Assembly: GCA_946186665.1 (NCBI GenBank)
Contig: CAMHOE010000006.1
Span: 1-64,000 of the forward strand
Source: an uncultured Clostridia bacterium
GTDB lineage: Bacteria; Bacillota; Clostridia; Oscillospirales; Acutalibacteraceae
Length of the DNA: 64,000 nucleotides
Reading direction: 5' to 3'
In this document: positions 27,088 to 35,791 of the stretch, piece by piece
How the letters are laid out: the number at the start of each line of letters is the position of its first letter
Numbering within the stretch: position 1 is the stretch's first letter
Notes under the pieces: model-generated
What the model was told of the DNA's origin: nothing
Seen by the model: the letters and a program-made list of their open reading frames with translations, nothing else
The model's database searches: none
Translations under genes and position numbers: made by a program

Positions 27088-27717
27088 ATGAAGTACGACC
27101 CGAAAAAAATGGCAGCTGTCAGCCGCTATCAGAAATACTTTCCCACTCTGCCCCCGTACATACAGCGGGATATTCTGAATAGGATGGATGAACTCATAAT
27201 CGAGGAGCAGAAATATTGTGACAAAGGAAACTATAAACACATGGCACAGATACTGACATCCATTGCAATCTATGAGGTACTTCAAAGGCATGGTCAGAGT
27301 GAACAGGAGGCTTATCGGGCTGTATCGGAGGAAATGTGGAAATTCCTTGATCCTTCAGGTATGCAGAGACTCGCAAAAAAGAGCTTCTTCCTGCCGCTGA
27401 TGAAAAAGATCGTTCCCTTTGGCTTCAAGAAAGGTTCAGGGTTTGGCTGGCGATATACATGGCATAAGGATGATCCAAAAAATGAATTTCATTTCGAGTG
27501 CAATGAATGTATCTATGCTAAAATTCTCGGCAGGCGTGACCTTATGAAGTTAGGAAGTATGTGCTGCTATGCGGATATCATCAATTACGGTTCTCTGCCT
27601 TATACCGATTTCATCCGCACAAAAACCCTTTGTCAGGGCGGAGATGTATGCGATTTTCGTTTTGTCCGCCACGATACAGATGCCGGAGACGGTTGGGAAC
27701 GCACAAACAGCATCTGA
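27088..27717 (+). CDS. L-2-amino-thiazoline-4-carboxylate hydrolase-like protein (1)
   Basis: The start is ATG 27088 after GGAGGC; an upstream in-frame ATG lies before this site. The 209-aa product contains the family pattern of an alpha-helical first half and a C-terminal domain with NEFHFECNECIYAKI, DLMKLGSMCCYADI and a final RTKTLCQGGDVCDFRF, giving conserved Cys and His/Asp positions. The name comes from an enzyme in L-cysteine synthesis from thiazoline carboxylate, but most members are uncharacterised and lie next to regulators or membrane proteins. First of three paralogues here. Confidence 0.75.
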   Translation: MKYDPKKMAAVSRYQKYFPTLPPYIQRDILNRMDELIIEEQKYCDKGNYKHMAQILTSIAIYEVLQRHGQSEQEAYRAVSEEMWKFLDPSGMQRLAKKSFFLPLMKKIVPFGFKKGSGFGWRYTWHKDDPKNEFHFECNECIYAKILGRRDLMKLGSMCCYADIINYGSLPYTDFIRTKTLCQGGDVCDFRFVRHDTDAGDGWERTNSI

Positions 27718-27754
27718 CAGAATAAACACAGATATTGAACAGGGGTTGATTTAT

Positions 27755-28252
27755 TTGATCATTTTACAGCTATTATTATACTGTGCAGTTTTTACGCTGA
27801 TGGTGAAGGCAGGCGTCGGAAATAATGCCCTGAACGGACTGTATTTTTATCCGAAGGCAGTACAGGAAAAGGTTTATGAGCTTGGTCTGACCGACAGGCA
27901 AACTGTTCAGCAAAAGAGAAAAATATTCATGACGATATTCTTTATTGTTATGCTGGCGGTACTGCTTCTGATAATCGGACTATGGAATGGTGTCGTGGAC
28001 TTTCCCGATGCATATTTGCAGGCTTTAATTTTTCTGGAGGTAATGAACTGGTATGACGGCATTGTGATCGACCGTCTTTGGGTGGGACACAGCAAATTCT
28101 GGATAATTCCCGGTACAGAGGAAATACCCTTTGTACAGACATGGAAACAGGTGTTTAAAAAGCGTGGTATTCTGACATTGATATGGATAGCAGGAGCAGC
28201 GGTCGTTGCCGCACTGGATGTATTGATATTTGGTATTATTTTGAAAGGGTGA
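27755..28252 (+). CDS. Small integral membrane protein
   Basis: About 165 aa with four hydrophobic segments (MIILQLLLYCAVFTLMV, MTIFFIVMLAVLLLIIGL, YLQALIFLEVMNWYDGIVI, LIWIAGAAVVAALDVLIFGI). The probable start is a TTG at 27755 eight bases after AGGGG; a TTG at 27746 in the same frame is also possible. The frame stays open further upstream only through the preceding gene. Function unknown; it lies between hydrolase-like paralogues and may be a membrane partner. Confidence 0.65.
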   Translation: MIILQLLLYCAVFTLMVKAGVGNNALNGLYFYPKAVQEKVYELGLTDRQTVQQKRKIFMTIFFIVMLAVLLLIIGLWNGVVDFPDAYLQALIFLEVMNWYDGIVIDRLWVGHSKFWIIPGTEEIPFVQTWKQVFKKRGILTLIWIAGAAVVAALDVLIFGIILKG

Positions 28253-28257
28253 GCAAT

Positions 28258-28347
28258 ATGTCACGATATTATAAGGCTGAATACACATTCATTGACGGAA
28301 GAATCCCGTGTGCTTTAGCAGTCATTACAGTAGAAAAAGAGGTGTAA
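28258..28347 (+). CDS. Tiny frame, 29 aa, possible gene fragment
   Basis: ATG at 28258 right after the previous stop, with GGTGAG upstream, opens 29 codons (MSRYYKAEYTFIDGRIPCAL start). It ends three bases before the next start. The YKAEYTFIDGRIP stretch looks like protein, so it may be the remaining N-terminus of a deleted gene. No function assignable. Confidence 0.35.
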   Translation: MSRYYKAEYTFIDGRIPCALAVITVEKEV

Positions 28348-28350
28348 AAT

Positions 28351-29085
28351 ATGCAGTATAACGAAATAGGAATTGACAACAACCTTGACTGGAAGCGTAT
28401 CAGAAAGCTGATGCTGATCGGGCTTTTCGCAGGTGTTATGGTGCTGATCGGAGATATGCTGCTCGGCTGGGGCGTCGGAGCTGCAGGAACATCGAGACTT
28501 GAGGCTAATTATTCAAGGTATCTCGGTGTATCGGACGGCAGAATATTCTGGTCGGCTTTGCTCGGTACGATCGGGATACCGCTTGAATGTATGAGCTGGT
28601 TTGGCATCTATCGCCTGATGTCGGAGCGTTCCCCTCGCCATGCTCATGCCTATCGTGCCGGAATATTCGGTTGTATGCTTTTCGGCGTATGCGTTCATGT
28701 GAGCTGCTGTGCGGCTGTCTACCATTACAATAAGATAAGCCGGTTTTTGCCTGATACAGCTTTGGATGAAATGAAGCAGTTTGCGCTTTTGTTCCTTCTG
28801 CCGTCATCTGTTTTGTTTATGATCTTCTTTGGCATCGCCATCGGCGTTCAGATCAGTGCCTTTGTCAAAGGAAAAACACCTTATCCGAAATGGTGCTGGG
28901 TTTTTACGCTGTTGTTCGGAGTAGCAGTCATTATTATCTGCAAGCTCACAGGAGATCATCCTCTGACAAACGCACTCGCAACAGGGTGGATCAGTCTGGG
29001 AAACATCTGGATGATGGGCGGTCTGCTTGTTATGATGCCCAAAGTACAGAAAAATCGCAATGATAACGGGAGAAAACAGAAATGA
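28351..29085 (+). CDS. Multi-pass membrane protein (DUF6796-like)
   Basis: The 244-aa product has six or so hydrophobic segments, including MLIGLFAGVMVLIGDMLLGW, IFGCMLFGVCVHVSCCAAVY and FALLFLLPSSVLFMIFFGIA. The GDMLLGWG motif near residue 36 and overall layout resemble the DUF6796 group of Firmicute membrane proteins. The start codon follows AAGAGGTG. It overlaps the next hydrolase-like gene by four bases, so the two are coupled. Substrate unknown. Confidence 0.65.
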   Translation: MQYNEIGIDNNLDWKRIRKLMLIGLFAGVMVLIGDMLLGWGVGAAGTSRLEANYSRYLGVSDGRIFWSALLGTIGIPLECMSWFGIYRLMSERSPRHAHAYRAGIFGCMLFGVCVHVSCCAAVYHYNKISRFLPDTALDEMKQFALLFLLPSSVLFMIFFGIAIGVQISAFVKGKTPYPKWCWVFTLLFGVAVIIICKLTGDHPLTNALATGWISLGNIWMMGGLLVMMPKVQKNRNDNGRKQK

Positions 29086-29714
29086 AATACATTGGTATGC
29101 CGCATGGAATGTGGATTCTTTTCAAAGCCTCGTTTCGCAAAAATCTGCAAACGACACTGAGCTTTTCGTCAGAGGAAACAAAAAACATTACAGCCGCAGC
29201 ACATAAAAAATATAAGGATATCATCCGCAGCCTGCCCGAATTTGAAAGGGCTGACAGGTTCAAAATGAATATCATCAGCTGTGCTATGCTTGCAGGATTT
29301 TATCTTAATATGCCGGGAAAACCCTCTTTGCAGGAAATGACGCAGTACTACAAAAATGCAATGATGACTCCCGCTATGAAATGGTTTTGCAGAACAAGCG
29401 GAAAAAATAAATTCAGCCCGAAGGATATTGCTTCTATGAAGCAGACCTCACGGCTGAAAGCCGCAGACAGGAATCCTTACTCGTGGAATATGGAATTCTA
29501 CGAATACCCTGACGGCAGCGGTTACGAAGCAAGATTTACATGTTGCGGAATCTGCACCTTGTTCAAGGAACTGGGTATTTCCGAAATAACCCCTGCTATG
29601 TGCCATCTTGACTACACGATGAGCGAAGCCGGCGGCGTGAGTGAATTTGTAAGGGAATATACGATTGCTTCCGGCGGTGCGTACTGCGACTGCGGATATA
29701 AAAAGAAGGGATGA
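29082..29714 (+). CDS. L-2-amino-thiazoline-4-carboxylate hydrolase-like protein (2)
   Basis: The 210-aa product shares the family C-terminal pattern: WNMEFYEYPDGSGYEARFTC, then CGICTLFKELGISEITPAMC and a final SGGAYCDCGYKKKG. Cysteines and the acidic residue preceding them sit where they do in paralogue 1. N-terminal half is helical with a basic stretch. Translationally coupled to the preceding membrane protein gene. Confidence 0.7.
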   Translation: MKYIGMPHGMWILFKASFRKNLQTTLSFSSEETKNITAAAHKKYKDIIRSLPEFERADRFKMNIISCAMLAGFYLNMPGKPSLQEMTQYYKNAMMTPAMKWFCRTSGKNKFSPKDIASMKQTSRLKAADRNPYSWNMEFYEYPDGSGYEARFTCCGICTLFKELGISEITPAMCHLDYTMSEAGGVSEFVREYTIASGGAYCDCGYKKKG

Positions 29715-29718
29715 TAAC

Positions 29719-30327
29719 ATGAAAACCGCAAATCAGATCATGAAAAAGAAAAAATTCATAAAGGACGAGATGGACAGTCAATTTTCAAAGCCAATCAGCG
29801 ATGAATTGTGGGAGAAGGCAATAGTCCGACTGGAGGGTATTCTAAAGCACTATGAATCTATCTCAGGCGGAGTGCGCAGCCATACGGATAACTATATATT
29901 TCCTGCCGCTGCGATATATCTGACGCTCAAGGAAGAAACCAATACCGATATAGCTTATGCCGTGATCGAAAATGCTGCGATCAGAAACTCATCGGATGCA
30001 GGACGGAAGCTTGCAAAGCTGATGAAGCTGCCCGGAATGAAGAGCATATTCGTAAGCATCTGGGATCCGATAACAAAGAAAATATTTGGTTCAGACAGTG
30101 GATTCAAGAATATATTCTATCCGAAAAAGAAAGGCGAATATCGCATGGATGTCGTTGCTTGTCCATATAATCGGTATTTCACGGAGCTTGGATGCCCGGA
30201 GCTGACAAAAATCTTCTGTGCCAATGATGAACGCTGCTATGGAAACCTTCCGGGGCTTGAGTTTAAAAGAACCGGAACTATCGGAACCGACTCTGCTCGC
30301 TGTGATTTTTATATGAGAAAAATATAA
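29719..30327 (+). CDS. L-2-amino-thiazoline-4-carboxylate hydrolase-like protein (3)
   Basis: The start is ATG 29719, four bases after the previous stop with AAGGGATGATAAC upstream; a longer frame would overlap paralogue 2. The 202-aa product ends with YRMDVVACPYNRYFTELGC, ELTKIFCANDERCYGN and a final ARCDFYMRKI, the same family pattern. Three divergent members in one operon with two membrane proteins suggest related but non-identical substrates. Confidence 0.7.
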   Translation: MKTANQIMKKKKFIKDEMDSQFSKPISDELWEKAIVRLEGILKHYESISGGVRSHTDNYIFPAAAIYLTLKEETNTDIAYAVIENAAIRNSSDAGRKLAKLMKLPGMKSIFVSIWDPITKKIFGSDSGFKNIFYPKKKGEYRMDVVACPYNRYFTELGCPELTKIFCANDERCYGNLPGLEFKRTGTIGTDSARCDFYMRKI

Positions 30328-30337
30328 GGAAATTGAT

Positions 30338-30394
30338 ATGGCAAGAAAGGATTCGGAGACTCAGAAGAAATCTATTAAAGATAAAACATACTAA
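30338..30394 (+). pseudogene. 18-codon stub, possibly the start of a lost TetR-type regulator
   Basis: ATG 30338 follows AAGGA and encodes MARKDSETQKKSIKDKTY then TAA. The basic Lys-rich opening resembles the N-terminal arm of TetR family regulators, cut off before the helix-turn-helix. Weak evidence. Confidence 0.25.
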
Positions 30395-30414
30395 AAGGAA
30401 TTGAAAGAAGATAG

Positions 30415-31452
30415 ATGATCATGGCTTCCATAAGAGGAAAAATATTCAGCTTGATGACAGCTGCACAAAATGTAAATCCGTCAGCACATCCGGACGCTGT
30501 GGAGAAAACGAAAAAAATGGCAGCGAAATATATGGATGTAAAGCTGCCAAAGGGATATGTATTTGAAAAGAAAACAACTCAGAACGGCACGAAGTACCAT
30601 ATTCTACAAAGGAGTGACCGAAGAGATGCAGGAAAGCTTTTGTATTATATCCACGGTGGGTGCTATATAGCGGGTCTTACAAACAACTACCATTCCTTCA
30701 TCAGAGATTTTTGCGATATGGAGGAAGGTATCACAGTTGTTCTGCTGGATTATAAAACCGCTCCCGAATATAAATATCCTGTGCAGCTTGATGAAGCAGA
30801 GGAGCTCTGGGATGAGCTTACACAAAAACAGGGATACCTGCCTGAAAACATTATTATCGGCGGAGATTCCTCGGGCGGAAACCTTGCCCTTGCTTTAATG
30901 CTGAAAATTCGTAATAAAGGAAAAAAGATGCCTGCCGGAGCGTTCCTGCTGTCACCGTGGACAGACATGACTATGTCGGGAAAAAGCTACGTACAGAATT
31001 ATCGGAAAGATGTAGAGATAGGCGAAAGAAAAGCAGCCTTGACAGAGGAAAAACGAAAAATGCTGATGGAGAGTGATATATACAGCTTTATCGGAAACGC
31101 CGACAGAACATCGCCGTATGTATCTCCCCTATTTGCTTCTTATGAGGGATTTCCACCTATGTTTTTCGCAGTCGGTGAAAGTGAGATGCTTCTTGATGAT
31201 ACCTTGGGCGTGGTAAAGAAGCTGGAAAAAGCCAATATACCTGTTATCTGTGACAGAAAGTCCGATATGTTTCATTCTTATGTGCTGTATAAGAATATGA
31301 TGCCGGAAAGTAAAGATTCATATATCAGGCTAAAGCAGTTTGTTCGGGAAAGATTTGATATGCAGGGAAAATACAATACGCTTTCTAAGGGACATCACAG
31401 TCCCTTTCTACGCTGTGAAGAAGTGGGGGCTTATTGCCGGCGAAATTTTTAA
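30415..31452 (+). CDS. Alpha/beta hydrolase, HSL-type esterase
   Basis: The 345-aa product has the oxyanion motif YYIHGGCYIAG (~78), the nucleophile elbow GGDSSGGN (~148), and later FAVGESEMLLDD and DMFHSYV for the acid and histidine, as in hormone-sensitive-lipase-type esterases acting on short acyl esters. No signal peptide. The last ~28 residues (GKYNTLSKGHHSPFLRCEEV) look unlike the family, so the original stop may have been lost and the frame read into downstream DNA. It follows the hydrolase-like operon. Confidence 0.85.
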   Translation: MIMASIRGKIFSLMTAAQNVNPSAHPDAVEKTKKMAAKYMDVKLPKGYVFEKKTTQNGTKYHILQRSDRRDAGKLLYYIHGGCYIAGLTNNYHSFIRDFCDMEEGITVVLLDYKTAPEYKYPVQLDEAEELWDELTQKQGYLPENIIIGGDSSGGNLALALMLKIRNKGKKMPAGAFLLSPWTDMTMSGKSYVQNYRKDVEIGERKAALTEEKRKMLMESDIYSFIGNADRTSPYVSPLFASYEGFPPMFFAVGESEMLLDDTLGVVKKLEKANIPVICDRKSDMFHSYVLYKNMMPESKDSYIRLKQFVRERFDMQGKYNTLSKGHHSPFLRCEEVGAYCRRNF

Positions 31453-31488
31453 TATTGTTAAGTTAATGACATTGGCTTGTTGCCATAA

Positions 31489-31798
31489 TCACAAAAGCAG
31501 AGCCACAGGAAGAAAACAGTTTTCCGCATGAACTCTGTCGATCACATCCTGAATAGTGTCGTTGTTAAAACTGACATTGGTGATCGTGGTGAACAAGCCT
31601 TCGATCATCAGCTTGTCGGTCTGTTCGTTTGCAACATCTTCGTTGCCCTGATACGCTTTTGCCAGTCCGATCAGAGCACCTGTCAGCCTATCCTGCAATT
31701 CAGCAGTATATGCCTTTTTCCGCAGACACCTGCATTTCCTGTGCAGCCTTACAGCCTGCGGTCTGTTCGCACTGAAAACAAAACATTTTTTCTGTCAT
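31489..31798 (-). pseudogene. hcp: Hybrid cluster protein (hcp) N-terminal relic
   Basis: Read on the minus strand the gene opens with MTEKMFCFQCEQTAGCKA, the exact start of hydroxylamine reductase/hybrid cluster protein with its cubane cysteines. Single-base deletions then break the frame twice near the GNAGVCGK segment. The frame resumes with ELQDRLTGALIGLAKAYQG and LMIEGLFTTITNVSFNND and stops after about 100 codons, so over 400 residues are missing. Hcp handles nitric oxide or hydroxylamine in anaerobes. Confidence 0.8.
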
Positions 31799-31820
31799 AT
31801 TGATTTTCCTTTCATGACTG

Positions 31821-32027
31821 TTATTCGTGGTTCGTTAAGCTGATTATATAAAAAGCCAGGCTTCCGGATGTTGCAATCGCAACATAGAAGCCTGTTTTTT
31901 GTAGTAAATAAAGATGAAAGGTGTTTTTATCAAAATCAAGAAGCCCGTCCTTCTTCATATTATTAAGCTCTCTTGTCAAAGCACTTCTGTCAATACATAA
32001 ATAATCTGCCATTTCCATCCGCCACAA
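31821..32027 (-). pseudogene. Crp/Fnr-type regulator C-terminal relic
   Basis: A 68-codon frame without the sensory half contains EMADYLCIDRSALTRELNNM followed by KKDGLLDFDKNTFHL, the helix-turn-helix of Crp/Fnr regulators such as those that control hcp. The frame then runs through a terminator hairpin, so the true C-terminus was probably at the NTFHLY point. It sits just upstream of the hcp relic on the same strand, the expected regulator-target pairing. Confidence 0.65.
31852..31900. terminator. Bidirectional terminator
   Basis: CAGGCTTC (31857-31864) pairs with GAAGCCTG (31887-31894), with inner arms ATGTTGC/GCAACAT, and is flanked by T runs in both directions. Confidence 0.75.
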
Positions 32028-32121
32028 AAGTGATATTTAACTATGCCCAGATCGGTTTTTGTATAAAAAACCAACCCTGACTTTGCCGTTACTTTATCAC
32101 CATTTCTCTCAAATCTGAATT

Positions 32122-32157
32122 TTTGTTGGACATTTGTTGGACAACGAGTGTTATAAT
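32122..32157 (+). promoter_or_regulatory. Tandem 11-mer activator-type promoter, copy A
   Basis: TTTGTTGGACA at 32122-32132 and again at 32133-32143, then exactly 8 bp, then TATAAT at 32152-32157. No consensus -35 lies at the right distance (GACATT), so the repeats probably bind an activator beside RNA polymerase. It drives the lipoprotein operon 32232-35265. Confidence 0.8.
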
Positions 32158-32231
32158 ACCGTTACTATGGGTGCTGATAGACAAACAATGTCTTTTGGTA
32201 TTCTTATAAACCCGAAAGAGGATGATAAATA

Positions 32232-33230
32232 ATGAAACAACTGCTAAAAAAGACAATAGGTATTATTCTTTCTGCTGCATTGCTGACCGGAATGGTTTTT
32301 TCTTTAAGCGGCTGCAACGATCAGTCAGATAATCCACAGCCGTCACAGACAGTTACGGCGGAAGCGGAAAAAAGCTACACGGTCATAGACTTTCCTCTGA
32401 CGAGGAACGGTATTGCTCTCCATCTGGATCGTACCACAGCAGACGGCACAGAGCCTCAGAAAAATATTCTTCTCACTCACGGTGTTACATATTCATCCCA
32501 CGAGTTCGATGTTGACTATAAGGACTACAGCCTCGCAAGAAGACTGGCGGATGAGGGCTATGCGGTCTGGAAGCTGGATATTGCAGGCTTCGGTCAATCG
32601 GGTGAGGTAGAGGACGGATATATGCCCGATTCCGATTATGCAGCAGAGGATATCAATGCCGCAGTAGAAAAGATCGTTTCGGAAAGCGGACAGGATAAGA
32701 TCGACATTCTCGGCTGGAGCTGGGGCACAGTAACGGCGAGCCGTTACGCTTCAAAATATACGGATCACCTGAACCGCCTGGTTCTGTATGCACCCATACT
32801 CAGCGGTATCGGCAAATACGAATTGACCGAGGATTTCCACCATAATACATGGGAGCACGCCGCATATGATTTTCAGCGTGATTCCAACGGTAACTTTGAT
32901 TATTCCATAACCGAGCGTGAAATGATCGAAATGTTCTGTTCGAGCTGCTGGCATTATGATGATGAATACAGCCCCAACGGCGGCAGACGGGATATATGTG
33001 TGGACAAGTCGGAAAAGCTTATCGACCTGTCAAAAATTACTGTTCCTACATTGGTGATATGCGGCGGCAGCGATCCTTATCTTAACTATGACCTTGTAAA
33101 TTCATCTCTTGACGAGCTTCCGGAAGGCTCTGAGCTTGAGGTGATCGAGGGCGGTGCTCATGTGATAATGTATGAAAAGCCCTATTATAAGGAATTCCAA
33201 ATTAAGCTGACGGCATTTTTGAATAAGTAA
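32232..33230 (+). CDS. Secreted alpha/beta hydrolase lipoprotein
   Basis: The 332-aa product starts with a lipoprotein signal (MKQLLKKTIGIILSAALLTG, lipobox LSGC, Cys28). The mature domain is an alpha/beta hydrolase: LLTHG oxyanion region, nucleophile GWSWGT (Ser163), GGSDPY (acid) and GGAHVI (His). It is therefore a membrane-anchored extracellular hydrolase, substrate unknown. First gene behind promoter copy A; the ribosome site is AAAGAGGATG. The next gene starts 25 bp on. Confidence 0.85.
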   Translation: MKQLLKKTIGIILSAALLTGMVFSLSGCNDQSDNPQPSQTVTAEAEKSYTVIDFPLTRNGIALHLDRTTADGTEPQKNILLTHGVTYSSHEFDVDYKDYSLARRLADEGYAVWKLDIAGFGQSGEVEDGYMPDSDYAAEDINAAVEKIVSESGQDKIDILGWSWGTVTASRYASKYTDHLNRLVLYAPILSGIGKYELTEDFHHNTWEHAAYDFQRDSNGNFDYSITEREMIEMFCSSCWHYDDEYSPNGGRRDICVDKSEKLIDLSKITVPTLVICGGSDPYLNYDLVNSSLDELPEGSELEVIEGGAHVIMYEKPYYKEFQIKLTAFLNK

Positions 33231-33255
33231 TAAAAGATTTCTGAGGTGACTAACT

Positions 33256-34047
33256 ATGAAAAACAAAATAATAGCTTTGATAAGCATACTGGCAATACTT
33301 TCAAGCCTATTTCTGGCAGGCTGTTCCGATAACGAACCCGAAGCAAAAAAAGAAGCGATCGGCATTATCGGCGCTATGGATGTTGAGGTGTCTTCATTAA
33401 AGGAAGCGGCAGACATTACCAAAACAACCAAAATTGCCAAAATGGAATTCTGTGAGGGAAAGCTGGGCGATAAGGATGTAGTCATTGTTAAATGCGGAAT
33501 GGGCAAGGTAAATGCCGGAATATGTGCTAATACACTTATAAATGATTTCAACTGTACAAAAATCATTAATACAGGCATTGCAGGTTCTTTGGACAGTCAG
33601 ATCGACATTGGCGATATTGTTGTGTCTGTTGATGCTGTTCAGCATGATTATGATGTAGAAGCTATCGGCTTCAAGAAAGGAGAGATTCCATATACAGGTC
33701 TGTATGCCTTCGAGGCTGATGAGGCTATGCGTGCTGCGGCAGTAAAGGCTGTAACGGAGTCTGCTCCTGACGTTCATGTATTTGAGGGCAGAGTCTGCTC
33801 AGGCGATCAGTTTATCTCCAAAAAGGAGCAGAAGGACAAGATAATATCTGACTTTGGCGGAATGTGCTGCGAAATGGAGGGAGCAGCTATCGCACAAACC
33901 TGTTATCTGAATAATACTCCTTTTGTGGTCATCCGCGCTATCTCGGACAAGCCTGACGAAACGGAGATCGTTGACTATAAAACCTTTGAAGCACAGGCTG
34001 CTGCAAGGTGTGCCAAAATCGTCCGGTATATGGTAGAAAACTTATAA
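33256..34047 (+). CDS. Lipoprotein MTA/SAH nucleosidase-like enzyme
   Basis: The 263-aa product has a lipoprotein signal (MKNKIIALISILAILSSLFL, lipobox LAGC, Cys23) followed by a complete MTAN-type domain: AIGIIGAMDVEVSSL, KCGMGKVNAG, NTGIAGSLD, the catalytic-face CCEMEGAAIAQ and RAISDKPDE with the conserved Asp. MTAN cleaves methylthioadenosine, S-adenosylhomocysteine and related nucleosides and is normally cytoplasmic; here it would act outside the cell. It lies between a hydrolase lipoprotein and a DacA-like enzyme. Confidence 0.88.
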   Translation: MKNKIIALISILAILSSLFLAGCSDNEPEAKKEAIGIIGAMDVEVSSLKEAADITKTTKIAKMEFCEGKLGDKDVVIVKCGMGKVNAGICANTLINDFNCTKIINTGIAGSLDSQIDIGDIVVSVDAVQHDYDVEAIGFKKGEIPYTGLYAFEADEAMRAAAVKAVTESAPDVHVFEGRVCSGDQFISKKEQKDKIISDFGGMCCEMEGAAIAQTCYLNNTPFVVIRAISDKPDETEIVDYKTFEAQAAARCAKIVRYMVENL

Positions 34048-34122
34048 CATACTTGAATTGTAAATACATGAAAGGCCGCCCGATCATTCCGGTGAATAAA
34101 AAGAGAAAGGAAAGCAAAGGAA

Positions 34123-35265
34123 ATGAAGATGAAGTTGAAATGTATATTTGCTGTGGTTTGCGCTTTGGCAATTCTGTCATCGTGCGGTGCAGCTGCTGAT
34201 GTCAGTACCGAATCAAAAGCATCGGAACAAATATCTGCGGTATCACAGCAGAGCACAGAAAAAACGGATGAGTTCCATACTTCCGATAAAGCGGTATCCG
34301 AAATATCCGAACCTAAGAAGGAGATTAGTGAAGATCTATCATCCGCTGCCCTGCCTGAAGAATCATCCAAACCGGAATCTTCATCTGAAGCTGAATTGCC
34401 AGAACAGGAGGAATCAATATCTGATACGGAAGAAAGCGTTCAGTCTGAAGCGGAAAGCTCCGCGGATACCGGGGATGATATCATACCCTCGCCCTACTGC
34501 CGCAGTGCGGTGCTGTACTGTGCGGACAGCAAGGAGATACTCTATAATGACGGTGCTGATATTCCAACGGCTCCCGCAAGTATAACAAAGCTGCTGACTG
34601 CCTCTGTTTTGCTTGAGCATTTGGACAGTGATGATATAGTCACGGTGGGCACAGAGCTTGAACTTGTAAATCCGGATTCCAGTATCTGCTTTATCTCCGA
34701 GGGTAACCGCCTGACGGTGGGTGATCTTCTGACAGGTATGCTGCTCAGTTCCGGTAATGACGCAGCATATACCGCTGCAGTTTCCGCCGCAAGAGCAGCA
34801 AACCCCGAAGCCGAACTCAGTGATGAGGAGGCTGTCAGCGTATTTGTTGAAATGATGAATGAGCTTGCCGCAAGAATCGGAATGAGCGGCAGCCATTTCG
34901 CAAATCCTGACGGCTGGGATGATGATGCTCAGTATGTCACAGCCGCTGATCTGGCAAAGCTGTCCGAATATGCGCTTAATAATCCTGTTATTAAGGAAAT
35001 CGTCTCTACACACCAGAAATATGTAGTCTTTGAATCGGGAGAGAGCATTACATGGACTAATACAAATTCGCTTCTTGATCCCGAAAGCGAATATTATTGT
35101 GAAAATGCCATCGGCATGAAAACAGGAACAACTGACAATGCAGGCTGCTGTCTTGCCGCTGCATTCAATAAGGGCGGGAAGACATATATAACGGTTGTCA
35201 CAGGATGCTGCGAAAGTGACGACAGATATGATATGACATTAAAGGTATTTGCTAAAGCAAAGTGA
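34123..35265 (+). CDS. D-Ala-D-Ala carboxypeptidase lipoprotein (S11 family)
   Basis: The 380-aa product has lipobox SSCG (Cys21), a Ser/Glu-rich linker of about 110 residues and a penicillin-binding S11 domain with the SITK, SGN (LLSSGNDAA) and KTG (GMKTGTTDNAG) motifs. It trims the terminal D-Ala of peptidoglycan stem peptides. The usual C-terminal DacA beta domain and amphipathic helix are absent; anchoring is by lipid instead. Third gene of the operon under promoter A; closed by the terminator at 35290. Confidence 0.92.
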   Translation: MKMKLKCIFAVVCALAILSSCGAAADVSTESKASEQISAVSQQSTEKTDEFHTSDKAVSEISEPKKEISEDLSSAALPEESSKPESSSEAELPEQEESISDTEESVQSEAESSADTGDDIIPSPYCRSAVLYCADSKEILYNDGADIPTAPASITKLLTASVLLEHLDSDDIVTVGTELELVNPDSSICFISEGNRLTVGDLLTGMLLSSGNDAAYTAAVSAARAANPEAELSDEEAVSVFVEMMNELAARIGMSGSHFANPDGWDDDAQYVTAADLAKLSEYALNNPVIKEIVSTHQKYVVFESGESITWTNTNSLLDPESEYYCENAIGMKTGTTDNAGCCLAAAFNKGGKTYITVVTGCCESDDRYDMTLKVFAKAK

Positions 35266-35289
35266 TACACTATCAAAATAAACAATTTA

Positions 35290-35326
35290 CCCACCGCGAT
35301 AGAAAAAATCGGACGGTGGGTTTTTT
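35290..35326 (+). terminator. Terminator of the 32232-35265 operon
   Basis: CCCACCG pairs with CGGTGGG followed by six T. Confidence 0.85.
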
Positions 35327-35358
35327 CTGTTGTCTGTGTTGTTCTGAAAAAGTGCTAT

Positions 35359-35754
35359 TCAATAATGATATATTCCGATTCGGGCATATCCTCCGCAGCG
35401 TGTGGTTTCCTGAGACGAAACAGACAGAGTGGTGACCTTTGCACAGTTTTCTGCTGTAAGCTCCTCTTCCTGCTTCATTTCCAGACTCATTTTTGCTGCC
35501 GCCGAGAGTCCCTCATCCATTACGACTACAGGCTTTGTGCTGTCTGGCGTGGATGGTTTGTCATTGCTGTCATTTGCGGATGATTCATCCTGAGATATAT
35601 CCTCCGACACTTCCGATAAGGTTGATGAATGATCATCTGCAAGTCTTGTCTCTGTATTATCGTTGCTGCACGCTGCCACTGAGAGAATCAGGAGTGCTGA
35701 AAGAAAGCATGCTGAAATACTTCTTTTTAAGCTGTGATTTATTTTAGATTTCAT
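35359..35754 (-). CDS. Small lipoprotein of unknown function
   Basis: The start is ATG 35754 (MKSKINHSLKRSISACF); a longer frame reads through a terminator and is rejected. The 131-aa product has a lipoprotein signal (lipobox VAAC), then a Ser/Asp/Glu-rich linker (SEVSEDISQDESSANDSNDK) and a short C-terminal part with CGGYARIGIYHY. No domain recognised. It converges with the DacA-like gene. Confidence 0.6.
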   Translation of the reverse strand: MKSKINHSLKRSISACFLSALLILSVAACSNDNTETRLADDHSSTLSEVSEDISQDESSANDSNDKPSTPDSTKPVVVMDEGLSAAAKMSLEMKQEEELTAENCAKVTTLSVSSQETTRCGGYARIGIYHY

Positions 35755-35791
35755 TTTGCTCTTTCCCTCATTTTCAGTTATTGTAAATATA

